The notes under the pieces were generated by a model that searched no databases, was not told the DNA's origin, and saw only the letters and a list, made by a program, of their open reading frames with translations. 64,000 nt of DNA from Roseateles sp. SL47 (GTDB lineage Bacteria; Pseudomonadota; Gammaproteobacteria; Burkholderiales; Burkholderiaceae_C): assembly GCF_026625885.1 (NCBI RefSeq), contig NZ_CP113068.1:3782001-3846000 (forward strand), read 5' to 3'. Each line of letters opens with the position of its first letter. Positions within the stretch are counted from its first letter, which is position 1. Of the stretch, positions 17,573-30,117 are shown in pieces. A program made the translations under genes and the position numbers.

Positions 17573-17872
17573 TCAGCGTCGCAGCGGAACAAACACTTCG
17601 TCCGGCTTGACCATGCCCAGTTCCATGCGGGCCTTTTCTTCGACCATTTCCAGGCCTTCCCGCAGGTCCAGCAGTTCCGCCTGCAACTGCTCGTTGCGGG
17701 CGCGGGCCTTGTCGTTGGCCTCCAGTTGCTGCTGCAGGTCGGCCCGCAACTGCACGCCGCGGGCCAGGCCGCCTTTGCCCAGCCAGAGCTGAGCCTGGAT
17801 GGCGACCAGGAAGGCGGTGAGGACGATGGCCAGGGCTTTCACGGCCCGAAGTTTAGCTGGAGTGCGCAGCAA
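17573..17872 (-). CDS. ftsB: Cell division protein FtsB
   Basis: 99 residues: a short cytoplasmic N-terminus, one membrane helix (ALAIVLTAFLVAIQAQLWLG), then a periplasmic coiled coil (VQLRADLQQQLEANDKARAR, ELLDLREGLEMVEEKAR) and the conserved ARMELGMVKPDEVF. FtsB forms the FtsQLB complex of the divisome. It lies downstream of eno as in most beta/gammaproteobacteria, although a terminator stands between the two. Confidence 0.93.
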   Translation of the reverse strand: MLRTPAKLRAVKALAIVLTAFLVAIQAQLWLGKGGLARGVQLRADLQQQLEANDKARARNEQLQAELLDLREGLEMVEEKARMELGMVKPDEVFVPLRR

Positions 17873-17963
17873 GCCTTGAGGGTGTGGCTACCGCATTTGG
17901 GTGGGCCATGCACAAATGCAGGCGGGGTGCGGTGCGGGCGCAACGTACGGGCGGACGGCGGAC

Positions 17964-17994
17964 GAAAAAAAGCGCCTCCGCACAGGGAGGCGCC
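17964..17994 (-). terminator. Rho-independent terminator of eno
   Basis: On the minus strand an 8-bp stem GCGCCTCC/GGAGGCGC with a 6-nt loop is followed by seven T residues. It starts about 16 bp after the eno stop and is likely to reduce read-through into ftsB. Confidence 0.85.
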
Positions 17995-18009
17995 TTCTGA
18001 AGCCAGTGA

Positions 18010-19395
<1,386 letters not shown>

Positions 19396-19435
19396 TCAGG
19401 CCCCCGATGTCAGCCCGGGATCTCAGCCCGCGATG

Positions 19436-19723
19436 TCAGACGCCGTCCACCACGATCATGCGCATGACGCCGGCGTTTTCGCGCAGGGTCTTGGCATGCT
19501 GGTAAGTGTCGGACTGGTAGAAGCGCTTGGCGGCCTCGCGGTCGCTGAACTTCAGCACCACCAGGCGGCTGGGCGTCCAGGGCCCTTCCAGCACTTCGAA
19601 CTCGCCCCCGCGCACCAGCACTTCTGCCCCATGCTCCTTCATGGCCTTGGTGCTCCATTCGCGGTAGGCCGCCATCTGGTCGGCATCGGTCACGGTCACG
19701 TCGGCAATGATGAAAGCGGGCAT
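19436..19723 (-). CDS. DUF1330 domain protein
   Basis: 95 residues forming a dimeric alpha/beta barrel fold: AFIIADVTVTDADQMAAYRE at the start, VLVRGGEFEVLEGPW in the middle and SDREAAKRFYQSDTYQ towards the end. The function of the family is unknown. It lies 24 bp after pyrG and 139 bp before eno, in the place it occupies in other Burkholderiales. Its 3' end overlaps a 13-bp tandem repeat (about 19402-19440, units GATNTCAGCCCG). Confidence 0.88.
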   Translation of the reverse strand: MPAFIIADVTVTDADQMAAYREWSTKAMKEHGAEVLVRGGEFEVLEGPWTPSRLVVLKFSDREAAKRFYQSDTYQHAKTLRENAGVMRMIVVDGV

Positions 19724-19747
19724 GGGGGAGGTCTCCGTCAGGTGAGG

Positions 19748-21556
<1,809 letters not shown>

Positions 21557-22501
21557 TCAGGCGGCAGCGGTGCCGCCGGCCGGTGTGGGGCTCCGCGGCA
21601 CGGGGTGTTGCATCTCATCGATCAAGGCCAGCACCAGCGCGGCGGTGTCATCCGGACGCTCGAACGGGTAGAGATGGGTGCCTTCGAACCAGCGAAACAG
21701 ATGCTTTGCCAGTGCCTTGGAGCCGGCCGCACCGGCCTGGCGCAACTCTTCCGACTGCGTGCCGCCGATGAACGCCAACGGGCAGCGGGGCGGGTGGTTG
21801 CGCAGCACGCGGGGCAGGTTGTGGGGCAGGGTGTTGTAGATGCGGGTTTCGATGTCGCGGCTGAAGCCGAGCTTGATGCGACCGTCCTCCAGGCGGTCGA
21901 AGCCGCTGTCCACGTAGTCCTGCAGCACCCGGGGGTCCCAGCGGGCGAATTTGCTCTTGGAGGCGAAGTGCGCGTGAACGTCGTCCAGGCTGGGCCATTC
22001 ATGGCGTCGGGTGCGGGACACCTTGCCGGGCGACACCCGGTGGATGAACCGGGCGGCCTTGGCCACCTGCACGCTGTGGGCGCGCCAGCCATCGACCACC
22101 GGGGAGTCCAGCATCACCAGGCCGGCCGCGATGGACGGCTTCTTGCAGGCCGCCAGCAGTGACACCATGCCGCCCAGAGAGTGGCCGACCAGCACCACCG
22201 GGCCGGTCGGTTTCACGTCTTCCTGGATGAAGTGCAGCAGTTCGTCGCGCAGATGCGGCCAGTTGCTGGTGACCGGGAAACGAGGATCGTGGCCCATGCG
22301 CGGCAAGGCATGCACGGTCCAGCCCGCCGCGCGCCAGTGCTCAAACAGCACCCGGTAGCAGCCCGCCGGGAAGCCGTTGGCATGAGAGAACACGAGGGTG
22401 CGTGTCGGCAGCCCGCCGCCGTGAGTGGACGGGGCTGCGGCCGGCGCGACAGTTTGGCCCGCAGAGGCCGGTGGTGTGGGGTGAAGGTGGGCGGTGCTCA
22501 T
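21557..22501 (-). CDS. Alpha/beta hydrolase
   Basis: 314 residues. After a Pro/Ala-rich leader of ~35 residues comes an alpha/beta hydrolase core: FSHANGFPAGCY (oxyanion region), the nucleophile elbow GHSLGG near 112, an acid in the VMLDSPV region or later, and the catalytic His probably in FEGTHLYPFERP near 283. The substrate is unknown; the HANGFP motif is common in lipase/esterase-like hydrolases. 36 bp separate it from mutS, same strand, so it may be co-transcribed. Confidence 0.85.
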   Translation of the reverse strand: MSTAHLHPTPPASAGQTVAPAAAPSTHGGGLPTRTLVFSHANGFPAGCYRVLFEHWRAAGWTVHALPRMGHDPRFPVTSNWPHLRDELLHFIQEDVKPTGPVVLVGHSLGGMVSLLAACKKPSIAAGLVMLDSPVVDGWRAHSVQVAKAARFIHRVSPGKVSRTRRHEWPSLDDVHAHFASKSKFARWDPRVLQDYVDSGFDRLEDGRIKLGFSRDIETRIYNTLPHNLPRVLRNHPPRCPLAFIGGTQSEELRQAGAAGSKALAKHLFRWFEGTHLYPFERPDDTAALVLALIDEMQHPVPRSPTPAGGTAAA

Positions 22502-22537
22502 GAAATTGGAGGTCAGTCCTTCAGCAATGCCCCGCCA

Positions 22538-25138
22538 TCAGTGGCGCTGGCTGGCCATGGATTTGAGCTGATACAGCATCGCATGCGCCTCGCGGGGGCT
22601 GAGCGCATCCGGGTCCACGTCGTGCAGGGCCTCCAGCAAGGGTGATGCCAGCTCGGCGGCGGCGGCCGGTGCGGGTTCTGGCGGCGCTGCAAACAGGTCG
22701 ATCTGTGTCTCGCCTTCGCTGGCGCGTGCCTCCAGTGCCTCCAGCGCGGCACGGGCCTGTCGCACCACGGGTGACGGCATGCCGGCCAGACGGGCCACCT
22801 GGACACCGTAGCTGCGGCTGGCGGGGCCGGGCTGGATCTCGTGCAGGAAGACGATGTCTTCGCCACTCTCCACCGCCGACACATGCATGTTCACTGCCTG
22901 CGGATGCTTGGCCGGGAATTCGGTCAGCTCGAAGTAGTGGGTGGCAAACAGGGTGAAGGCCCGGCACTTGTCGTGCAGGTGGGTGGCAATGGCGCCGGCC
23001 AGGGCCAGGCCGTCGAAGGTGGAGGTGCCACGACCGATCTCGTCCATCAGCACCAGCGACTGTTCCGACGCGCTGTGCAGGATGGCGGCGGCCTCGGTCA
23101 TCTCCAGCATGAAGGTCGACTGGGCATTGGCCAGGTCGTCGGCAGCGCCGATCCGGGTATGGATGGCGTCGATCGGGCCCAGGCGGCAGGCGGTGGCGGG
23201 CACGTAGGAGCCGATGGCCGACAGCAGGGCGATCAGCGCCACCTGCCGCATGAAGGTCGACTTGCCGCCCATGTTCGGGCCGGTGATGACCAGCAGCTTG
23301 GTGCGGGCGTCCAGCCGGCAGTCGTTGGCCATGAATTCGCCGGCGCCGGTTTCGCGCAGGCGGGCTTCCACCACAGGATGGCGGCCGCCCTGGATGTCGA
23401 TGCAGGGATGGCTGACGAAGTCCGGGCGGCACCAGTTGAGCGTGGCGGCGCGTTCGGCCAGGGCGGCCAGCACATCCAGCGCTGCCAGCGAGCGGGCCAG
23501 ACGGCCCAGTGTGGGCAATTCTTCGGTCAACTGGTCGATGACGGCTTCGAACAGCAGCTTCTCACGGGCCAGGGCACGTTCCTGGGCGGACAGCGCCTTG
23601 TCCTCGAAGGTCTTCAGCTCCGGGGTGATGAAACGCTCGGCATTCTTGAGGGTCTGGCGGCGCTGATAGTCCATCGGGACCTTGTCCAGACCGCTGGTGG
23701 TGACCTCGATATAGAAGCCGTGCACTTTGTTGTATTGCACCCGCAGGTTGCTGATGCCGGTGCGGGCGCGCTCGCGGGTTTCGAGGTCCAGCAGGAAGGC
23801 GTCGCAGTTGTTCTGGATGTCGCGCAGTTCGTCCAGCTGTTCATCAAAACCGGTGGCGATGACACCGCCGTCGCGCAGCAGCACGGCTGGTTCTTCGGCA
23901 ATCGCGCGGGTGAGCAGTTCGGCCAGATGGGGTGAGGCGCCGAGGCCTTGCGAGAGGTCTTGCAGCAGCAATGCCCCCATCGGCACGGTCTGGGCCAGCT
24001 CAGGCAGGATCTGCAGCGTCGCCCGCAGGCCGGCCAGTTCACGCGGGCGCACCTGGCGCAGGGCCACACGAGCGGCGATCCGCTCCACATCGGAGACTTG
24101 GCGCAGGGCTTCGCGCAGCGGCTCGAAGCCGGTGGTCAGCAGTTCGGCAATGGCGTCCTGGCGGGCCTTGGCGGGCGCCCGGTCGCGCGGGGGGTGCAGC
24201 AGCCAGTGGCGCAGGGCGCGGCTGCCCATGCCGGTGCGGCAGGTGTCCAGCAGGGAGAGCAGCGTGGGCGAGGTTTCGCCGCGCAGCGTCTGCGTCAGTT
24301 CCAGATTGCGCTGGGTGGCGGGGGGCAGGTCCAGCAGGTCCGTCGCGCGCTGCACCTGCAGGCTCTTGACATGCGCCAGCGCGCGGCCCTGGGTGTGCTC
24401 GGCATACGAGAGCAGGGCAGCGGCGGCGGCATGGGCAGCGGTCAGTTCCTGGGCGTTGAGGCCTTGCAGGCTGGCCACCGACAGCTGCTCGCACAGCTTG
24501 CGCTGGCCCAGCTGGGTATCGAACTGCCAGCTCGGGCGGTTGGTGATGGGCAGGCGTGCGGCGAGCACGGCGGCGGGGTGTTTGTCCCGGTCCACCAGGA
24601 CTTCTGCGGGGGAGAGCCGGGCCAGCCAAGAACCGAGATCACGCTCATCACACTGGGCCAGGCCCAGTTGGCCTTGGGTGAGCGACAACCAGGCCAGGCC
24701 GAAGGTCTTGCCCTGGCTGGTGACGGCCAGCAGGATGGAGTCCTGCTTGTCGGCCAGCAGTTCGGTGTCGGTCACGGTGCCGGGGGTAACCACGCGGACC
24801 ACCTTGCGCTCCACCGGGCCCTTGCTTGCACCGACTTCGCCGACCTGCTCGGCAATGGCCACGGCCTCACCGAGCTTGATCAGCTTGGCCAGATAGGCTT
24901 CCAGCGCGTGGACCGGAACACCAGCCATCACCACCGGTGCGCCGGCGCTCTGGCCGCGGGTGGTGAGGGTGACGTCCAGCAGCTGATTGGCCTTGCGCGC
25001 GTCGTCGTAGAAGACCTCGTAGAAGTCTCCCATGCGGTAGAGCACCAGCGTCTCCGGGAACTCAGCCTTGATGCGGAGGTATTGCGCCATCATCGGCGTG
25101 TGCTGGCTGAAATCGTCGGGGGCGGCGGCGCTGCTCAT
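22538..25138 (-). CDS. mutS: DNA mismatch repair protein MutS
   Basis: 866 residues from the ATG at 25138. Mismatch-contact motif FYE at residues 39-41 in [10 protein letters not shown]; connector and lever domains; Walker [11 protein letters not shown] near 620; Walker [27 protein letters not shown]; and a C-terminal helix ([16 protein letters not shown]) of the tetramerisation region. Normal length. The frame extends upstream without similarity across the terminators that follow suhB. Confidence 0.97.
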   Translation of the reverse strand: MSSAAAPDDFSQHTPMMAQYLRIKAEFPETLVLYRMGDFYEVFYDDARKANQLLDVTLTTRGQSAGAPVVMAGVPVHALEAYLAKLIKLGEAVAIAEQVGEVGASKGPVERKVVRVVTPGTVTDTELLADKQDSILLAVTSQGKTFGLAWLSLTQGQLGLAQCDERDLGSWLARLSPAEVLVDRDKHPAAVLAARLPITNRPSWQFDTQLGQRKLCEQLSVASLQGLNAQELTAAHAAAAALLSYAEHTQGRALAHVKSLQVQRATDLLDLPPATQRNLELTQTLRGETSPTLLSLLDTCRTGMGSRALRHWLLHPPRDRAPAKARQDAIAELLTTGFEPLREALRQVSDVERIAARVALRQVRPRELAGLRATLQILPELAQTVPMGALLLQDLSQGLGASPHLAELLTRAIAEEPAVLLRDGGVIATGFDEQLDELRDIQNNCDAFLLDLETRERARTGISNLRVQYNKVHGFYIEVTTSGLDKVPMDYQRRQTLKNAERFITPELKTFEDKALSAQERALAREKLLFEAVIDQLTEELPTLGRLARSLAALDVLAALAERAATLNWCRPDFVSHPCIDIQGGRHPVVEARLRETGAGEFMANDCRLDARTKLLVITGPNMGGKSTFMRQVALIALLSAIGSYVPATACRLGPIDAIHTRIGAADDLANAQSTFMLEMTEAAAILHSASEQSLVLMDEIGRGTSTFDGLALAGAIATHLHDKCRAFTLFATHYFELTEFPAKHPQAVNMHVSAVESGEDIVFLHEIQPGPASRSYGVQVARLAGMPSPVVRQARAALEALEARASEGETQIDLFAAPPEPAPAAAAELASPLLEALHDVDPDALSPREAHAMLYQLKSMASQRH

Positions 25139-25157
25139 CGGGCTTGAAAAATGAACA

Positions 25158-25178
25158 AAGCCCTCGGACCGAGGGCTT
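25158..25178 (-). terminator. Hairpin before mutS, second of two look-alikes
   Basis: A 9-bp stem AAGCCCTCG/CGAGGGCTT with a 3-nt loop; the minus strand continues TGTTCATTTTTC. It is 20 bp upstream of the mutS start and shares the stem core AAGCCCTC with the hairpin at 25327-25351. It probably backs up termination of suhB transcription. Confidence 0.6.
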
Positions 25179-25326
25179 GTGGTGGGTCTACGGAGCGAGA
25201 GTGTAGGGCAGCGGTGACCCCCCTCGGGCGAGAGGCCTGCCAAAGTCGCCCTTCGGGAGGTGGCGAGAACCGGTTCCCAGGGGGTGCAGGGGCAGGGCAC
25301 AGGGGGGGGGCGCAGGGGTCCAATGA

Positions 25327-25351
25327 AAAAGCCCTCGCAGAGAGGGCTTTT
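25327..25351 (-). terminator. Rho-independent terminator of suhB
   Basis: A 10-bp stem AAAAGCCCTC/GAGGGCTTTT with a 5-nt loop, followed on the minus strand by further T (TTTTTCATTGG), 30 bp beyond the suhB stop. Confidence 0.8.
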
Positions 25352-25381
25352 CGAGATTGAGATCAACCGTGCCGCGCGGGC

Positions 25382-26368
25382 TCAGCCTTGTGCATCGGGA
25401 TTGCCATTCGACTCGGCCTTCTTGATGCGCACCGGGGCCCGCTTCTTGGGGGCGGCGTCCGCACCTTCGGCGGTGGTGGAGGTCTTGGTGGCCTTCGGTT
25501 TGGCGGTGCCGCCGCCCGGCTGTGCGGCCTGAGCGTCGGCTTCCAGATCGTCGGCGGTGATCACGCGGGAATAGGGGGCCAGCGTCTGCACCACCTGACC
25601 GTAGATCTTGGGGCTGCCGGCAATGATCTCGCGCTGGAACAGGAAGTCCGGTTCGCCCGTGAAATTGCCCACCAGGCCACCCGCTTCGGTGACGATCAGC
25701 GACCCTGCAGCCACATCCCACGGATTCAGGCCGGTTTCAAAGAAGGCGTCGTAATGGCCGGCGGCCACGTAGCAGAGGTCCAGCGCCGCTGCGCCCGGAC
25801 GACGCACACCCGCGCACTGGGTCATGATCTCTTCAAACATCTTCATGTAGCGCTTGAAGTTGTCGCCCCGGCGGAAGGGGAAGCCGGTGCCGATCAGCGC
25901 ATCACTCATGCGGGTGCGGCGCGACACGCGCAGGCGGCGGTCGTTCAGGAAGGCGCCACGGCCCTTGGTGGCATAAAACAGGTCGTTGCGGGTGGGGTCA
26001 TACACCACGGCCTGCTGCACCACGTTGCGGTGGGCCAGGGCGATGGACACACAGTACACCGGGAAGCCGTGGATGAAGTTGGTGGTGCCGTCCAGCGGAT
26101 CGATGATCCACTGATATTCAGAGTGACGGGCGCCATGGGTGCGGCCGGATTCTTCGGCCAGGATGCCGTGGTCGGGGTAAGCCGACAGCAGGATCTCGAT
26201 GATGGCCGCCTCGGCGGCCTGGTCCACCTCGGTCACGAAGTCGTTGGGCGACTTGGTATTGATCTTCAGGATGTCCAGATCCATGGAGGCGCGGTTGATG
26301 AGGGCGCCTGCTGCACGGGCCGCCTTGATGGCGACGTTGAGCATGGGATGAAGAGCGGCTTGCGTCAT
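25382..26368 (-). CDS. suhB: Inositol-1-monophosphatase SuhB
   Basis: 328 residues. Mg-dependent phosphatase fold; in proteobacteria also a NusA-binding factor for rRNA transcription. Metal-site motifs: [36 protein letters not shown] near 92 and [17 protein letters not shown] near 218. The last ~60 residues are an Ala/Lys/Pro-rich extension ([23 protein letters not shown]) beyond the usual 265-270 residues; it looks disordered and basic, as if for nucleic-acid contact (inference). It diverges from trmJ. Confidence 0.93.
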   Translation of the reverse strand: MTQAALHPMLNVAIKAARAAGALINRASMDLDILKINTKSPNDFVTEVDQAAEAAIIEILLSAYPDHGILAEESGRTHGARHSEYQWIIDPLDGTTNFIHGFPVYCVSIALAHRNVVQQAVVYDPTRNDLFYATKGRGAFLNDRRLRVSRRTRMSDALIGTGFPFRRGDNFKRYMKMFEEIMTQCAGVRRPGAAALDLCYVAAGHYDAFFETGLNPWDVAAGSLIVTEAGGLVGNFTGEPDFLFQREIIAGSPKIYGQVVQTLAPYSRVITADDLEADAQAAQPGGGTAKPKATKTSTTAEGADAAPKKRAPVRIKKAESNGNPDAQG

Positions 26369-26536
26369 GCGGGACGATTCCTGAACTTAGATGGTGACCT
26401 TGGATGGTGACCTTTGAAGGTGACCTTTGAAGGTGGCTTCCGGGGTGGACTGACGAAGGAAAAGAGCGCCGCGCCAGACCAGCGAGTGGCCGCGCGGATA
26501 ATCTGCCATTTTGGCACAGAGTTCGTGGTTTCCCCT

Positions 26537-27331
26537 ATGTCGCAGCCGTCCCCCCCTTCCGAGCGCGCCGAAAACGGCACAAATCCGGCCGCCGACCCGA
26601 CTCGCTTCGTGCTGATCGAGACCAGCCACCCGGGCAATGTCGGCGCCACCGCGCGGGCCATGAAGGTGATGGGCTTCAAGGATCTGGTGCTGGTGCGGCC
26701 CCGGTTTGCCGACGTGCTCAGCCAGGAGGACACCGTCGCCATGGCCAGTGGCGCCGCCGACATCCTGGCCCGCGCCCGCATCGTGGACCGGCTGGAAGAC
26801 GCGCTGGACGGCTGCACCTTCGTGTGCGCCACCGCCATGACCCCGCGCGACTTCGGCCCGCCCACCCGGGTGCCGCGCGAGCTGTTTCACGAACTCGCCA
26901 CCACGCCGGAGGGCCGCGGCCAGCGGCTGGCCCTGGTGTTTGGCTCCGAGCGCTACGGCATGAGCAACGAGGATGTGTACCGGGCCCATGCGGTGCTCTC
27001 CATTCCGACCCATCCCATCTACGGGTCTCTCAACCTGGCTCAGGCCGTGCAACTGCTGGCCTACGACTGGCGTCAGGCGCTGGGCGGGTATGAGGTGCAG
27101 GCGCGCACGGCGGATCCGCAACGGGCCGATGCCCAGGCGGTGCAAGGGCTGTTGCGGCATCTGGAGGGCAGCCTGGTGAAGCTCGGGTATCTGGACCCGG
27201 CGTCGCCGAAGAAGCTGATGCCGCGGCTGAACCAGCTGTTCAATCGCGCCGGGCTGACGCAGGAGGAAGTCCACATCCTGCGCGGCATCGCCCGGGCGAT
27301 CGACAAGCAATGTGACGCGCCCAAGGGTTGA
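26537..27331 (+). CDS. trmJ: tRNA (cytidine/uridine-32-2'-O)-methyltransferase TrmJ
   Basis: 264 residues from the ATG at 26537. SPOUT-class methyltransferase that uses S-adenosylmethionine on position 32 of the anticodon loop. Motifs: LIETSHPGNVGATARAMKVM near 30, LVLVRPRFAD, LALVFGSERYGMSNEDVYRA (knot) and SIPTHPIYGSLNLAQAVQLL. The frame is open upstream to 26414, but the family starts at FVLIETSHP, and the ATG at 26537 leaves a sensible short leader. It diverges from suhB; the region between holds a GGTGACCTT tandem repeat (about 26393-26435). Confidence 0.93.
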   Translation: MSQPSPPSERAENGTNPAADPTRFVLIETSHPGNVGATARAMKVMGFKDLVLVRPRFADVLSQEDTVAMASGAADILARARIVDRLEDALDGCTFVCATAMTPRDFGPPTRVPRELFHELATTPEGRGQRLALVFGSERYGMSNEDVYRAHAVLSIPTHPIYGSLNLAQAVQLLAYDWRQALGGYEVQARTADPQRADAQAVQGLLRHLEGSLVKLGYLDPASPKKLMPRLNQLFNRAGLTQEEVHILRGIARAIDKQCDAPKG

Positions 27332-27484
27332 TCCGCAAGAAGGGCAAGAAGAAGTCCCTGCGCCGCCGTGGCGCATTCACTTGGCTAAACTGTTTGCCCC
27401 TTGTTCCCCTGGCCACGCTCCGGGGTGCGTGCCGGTTTCCCTCTTATCAACCCTGTTTCGGACAGCCCAGGTGCTGCCACTGCC

Positions 27485-28252
27485 ATGTTCCAACGTCTTC
27501 GCGAAGACATTGCCTGCATCCTCGAACGCGACCCTGCCGCCCGCTCGGCCTGGGAAGTGCTGACCTGCTACCCGGGTCTGCATGCGATCGTTCTGCACCG
27601 CTTCGCACATGGCTGTTGGGTCCGTGGCTTCCGGTGGCTGGGGCGTTTCACCTCCCACGTGGCGCGCTTTCTCACGGGCATCGAGATCCATCCCGGCGCC
27701 ACCATCGGCCGGCGGGTCTTCATTGACCACGGCATGGGCATCGTGATCGGTGAAATGGCCGAGATCGGGGACGAATGCACCATCTACCAGGGCGTCACCC
27801 TGGGGGGCACCTCGCTGGTCAAGGGCGCCAAGCGGCATCCCACGCTGGAGCGTGGCGTCATCGTGGGCGCCAACGCCTGTGTGCTGGGCGGCTTCACCGT
27901 GGGGGAGGGTGCCCGTGTGGGCTCGGGCGCGGTGGTCACCAAGCCGGTACCGGCAGGCGCCACGGCGGTCGGCAACCCGGCCCGGATCATCGAGGCCAAG
28001 GCCGATGCCCGCCGCGAAGAGGCGGCCGCTCGGATGGGCTTTTCCGCCTATGGGGTGAGCCAGGGCGATGACCCGATGGCGCAGGCCATGAAGGGCCTGA
28101 TCGACAATGCCTCCTCCCACGAGCATCAGATCGCCCTGCTGTGGCAGGCGATCACCCAGCTCTCGGAGAGCCAGCGCAAGGACTGTGTGCCCGCCGGGGC
28201 ACAGCAGGACGAGCGATTTGATGCAGGCGAGCTTGAACGGCTCGTGAAATGA
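27485..28252 (+). CDS. cysE: Serine O-acetyltransferase
   Basis: 255 residues from the ATG at 27485. Makes O-acetylserine for cysteine synthesis. N-terminal helical domain ([32 protein letters not shown]), then left-handed beta-helix repeats: [19 protein letters not shown] (catalytic Asp-His), [39 protein letters not shown]. The C-terminus (~70 residues beyond the helix) is longer than in short-form bacterial CysE and lacks the usual enteric tail. The terminator stem starts within the stop codon. Confidence 0.93.
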   Translation: MFQRLREDIACILERDPAARSAWEVLTCYPGLHAIVLHRFAHGCWVRGFRWLGRFTSHVARFLTGIEIHPGATIGRRVFIDHGMGIVIGEMAEIGDECTIYQGVTLGGTSLVKGAKRHPTLERGVIVGANACVLGGFTVGEGARVGSGAVVTKPVPAGATAVGNPARIIEAKADARREEAAARMGFSAYGVSQGDDPMAQAMKGLIDNASSHEHQIALLWQAITQLSESQRKDCVPAGAQQDERFDAGELERLVK

Positions 28253-28280
28253 CAAGGGCGCCCCGCAGGGCGCCCTTGTC
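28251..28280. terminator. Hairpin between cysE and slyD
   Basis: A perfect 13-bp stem (28251-28263 with 28268-28280) and a 4-nt loop, starting inside the cysE stop codon and ending 20 bp before the slyD stop. No good T-run on the plus strand. It probably serves both convergent genes. Confidence 0.65.
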
Positions 28281-28300
28281 CTGACTCATCAGTGATGACA

Positions 28301-28780
28301 TCAATGATGATGGCCGTGCGCTCCATGCGCATGGCGGTGTTCGATCTCTTCCTGGGTCGCGGCCCGCACTTCACGCACCTTCAGGCTCACCTGCAGATGC
28401 TGGCCGGCCAGCGGATGGTTGCCGTCCAGGTGGACCGTGTCGCCCTTGATCTTGGCGACGGTGAAGACGCGGAAATCACCTTCTTCACCGGCGCGCACTT
28501 CCAGTTGGCCACCGATCTTCACGCCGGGCGGGAAGTCCTTCTTGGGGATGGTGATCTGCAGGCTTTCATCGCGTTCGCCGAAGCCGTTCTCCGGCGTCAG
28601 TTGCAGCGTGGCCTGGAAGCCTTGTTCCTGGCCTTCCAGCGCCGCTTCGATGGCCGGCAGGGTGTTGCCGTAGCCACCGATCAGCAGTGCCATCGGCTCG
28701 TCCGTCTTCTCGATGACGCGGCCGATCTTGTCGGCCACCTTGATGTCGACGGTGGCGATGGTGTCCTTGGTGATTTTCAT
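28301..28780 (-). CDS. slyD: FKBP-type peptidyl-prolyl isomerase SlyD
   Basis: 159 residues. SlyD-type FKBP with an inserted chaperone flap: DEPMALLIGGYGNTLPAIEA, ENGFGERDESLQITIPKKDF, and NHPLAGQHLQVSLKVREVRA. The His-rich tail (HRHAHGAHGHHH) is a metal-binding end as in nickel-delivering SlyD. Cytoplasmic; acts in folding and in nickel handling. 17 bp downstream of mogA, same strand. Confidence 0.95.
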   Translation of the reverse strand: MKITKDTIATVDIKVADKIGRVIEKTDEPMALLIGGYGNTLPAIEAALEGQEQGFQATLQLTPENGFGERDESLQITIPKKDFPPGVKIGGQLEVRAGEEGDFRVFTVAKIKGDTVHLDGNHPLAGQHLQVSLKVREVRAATQEEIEHRHAHGAHGHHH

Positions 28781-28797
28781 GATGTGTCGGGGGGTGA

Positions 28798-29388
28798 TCA
28801 GCCCTGGCGCACGGGCCGTTGGGCAGTTTTGGGGCGGAAGGCGGCGCAGACCTCATCCCGGGTTTCCAGGTAGGGGCCACCGATGAGGTCGATGCAGTAG
28901 GGGACGGCGGCAAAGATGCCCTTGGCCGCCGGATGGCCGCCCAGCGTCTCGGCAATCGCCTTGGGTTGGCCGGGCAGGTTGATGATCAGCGTCTGGCCGC
29001 GAATCACCGCCACCTGGCGGGACAGGATGGCCGTCGGCACAAAATGCAGCGAGATCTGGCGCATCTGTTCGCCAAAACCCGGCATGTCGCGGTCGGCCAC
29101 GTCCAGGGTGGCCTCCGGCGTCACATCCCGCAGGGCCGGACCGGTGCCGCCGGTGGTGAGCACCAGGTGGCAGCCTGCGTCATCCACCAGCTCGCGCAGC
29201 GTCTGGGCGATGAGCGCCCGTTCATCCGGAATCAAGCGGGCTTCGAACTGGATGGGATTGATCAGCGCGCTGGTCAGCCACGTCTGCAGGGCCGGGACGC
29301 CCTGGTCGGTGTAGACCCCGCTGGAGGCCCGGTCGCTGATGGAAACGATGCCGATGCGAACCGGCTCGGGAGGCGCCAGTTCAGTCAT
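28798..29388 (-). CDS. mogA: Molybdopterin adenylyltransferase MogA
   Basis: 196 residues from the ATG at 29388, overlapping the darP stop by eight bases (ATGACTGA). Adenylylates molybdopterin before molybdenum insertion. Motifs: RIGIVSISDRASSGVYTDQG at the start, LVLTTGGTGPALRDVTPEAT near 80, SRQVAVIRGQTLIINLPGQP near 140. Normal length. The overlap implies translational coupling to darP. Confidence 0.93.
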   Translation of the reverse strand: MTELAPPEPVRIGIVSISDRASSGVYTDQGVPALQTWLTSALINPIQFEARLIPDERALIAQTLRELVDDAGCHLVLTTGGTGPALRDVTPEATLDVADRDMPGFGEQMRQISLHFVPTAILSRQVAVIRGQTLIINLPGQPKAIAETLGGHPAAKGIFAAVPYCIDLIGGPYLETRDEVCAAFRPKTAQRPVRQG

Positions 29389-29992
29389 CGTGGCGGGCCT
29401 CGTCCGCATCATCAGCCTCACGGGGCGCATCGGCATCCGCCTCGTCCCCAGCGCCTGACAGGCCGTTGGCGCGGGCCTCGGCCAGCACATGGGCCTTGAC
29501 CATCTGGAACAGCTCCCGCCAGGCGCGGCCATTGCGCTGTTCCGGGGCCTGGGCGCGGTCCTTGCGGGCGGCGCGGATGAGGCTGCGCAGTTGCTGCACA
29601 TCCACCTCGTCAAAGGTCTGCAGGTACGCCTGCAGCGCCGAATCTTCTTCCACCAGCCGCACGCGCCAGCGTTCGGCCTGATGCAGTTGCAGGCTGTCCT
29701 GGGCGCGCCCCAGCTTGAATTCGGCCACCGCTTCGCGAATGGGGGCGGGGTCCACATGGCGCATCAGCTTGCCGATCAACTGCAACTGGCGGCGTTTGCC
29801 TTCATGGGCGCCCTTGATGCGGCGGGCCTCGGCCAGCGCGTCCATCAGCGGTTCCGGCAGGTTCAGGGCGGCGACGCGCTTGTCGGGCAGGGACAGCAGT
29901 TCCACGCCCAGCGCCTGCAGCGCGGCCATGTCCCGCTTGAGCTGGCTCTTGCTGGGGCGTTCGTCGTCGGGATCTTCGTATTCGTCGTACAT
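29381..29992 (-). CDS. darP: Ribosome-associated protein DarP (YjgA, DUF615)
   Basis: 203 residues. Helical, highly charged. Begins DERPSKSQLKRDMAALQALG; further conserved segments are ALAEARRIKGAHEGKRRQLQ, YIGKLMR-like LIGKLMRHVDP and LRSLIRAARKDRA. It helps the 50S subunit mature. The acidic tail (GDEADADAPREADDADEARH) is longer than in E. coli. It heads the unit darP-mogA-slyD and diverges from pmbA. Confidence 0.92.
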   Translation of the reverse strand: MYDEYEDPDDERPSKSQLKRDMAALQALGVELLSLPDKRVAALNLPEPLMDALAEARRIKGAHEGKRRQLQLIGKLMRHVDPAPIREAVAEFKLGRAQDSLQLHQAERWRVRLVEEDSALQAYLQTFDEVDVQQLRSLIRAARKDRAQAPEQRNGRAWRELFQMVKAHVLAEARANGLSGAGDEADADAPREADDADEARHDD

Positions 29993-30117
29993 GAGGCAAT
30001 CTGTGGGGGCCCGGTTCGGCGCGCAAGACCGCGAGGCGGTGGCGTGAATCCGGGCAGGGCCGGCCAGGGCAGGCGCAGGGCCCGTATGATAGTTCTTTGC
30101 ACCAGATTCGAGATCTC

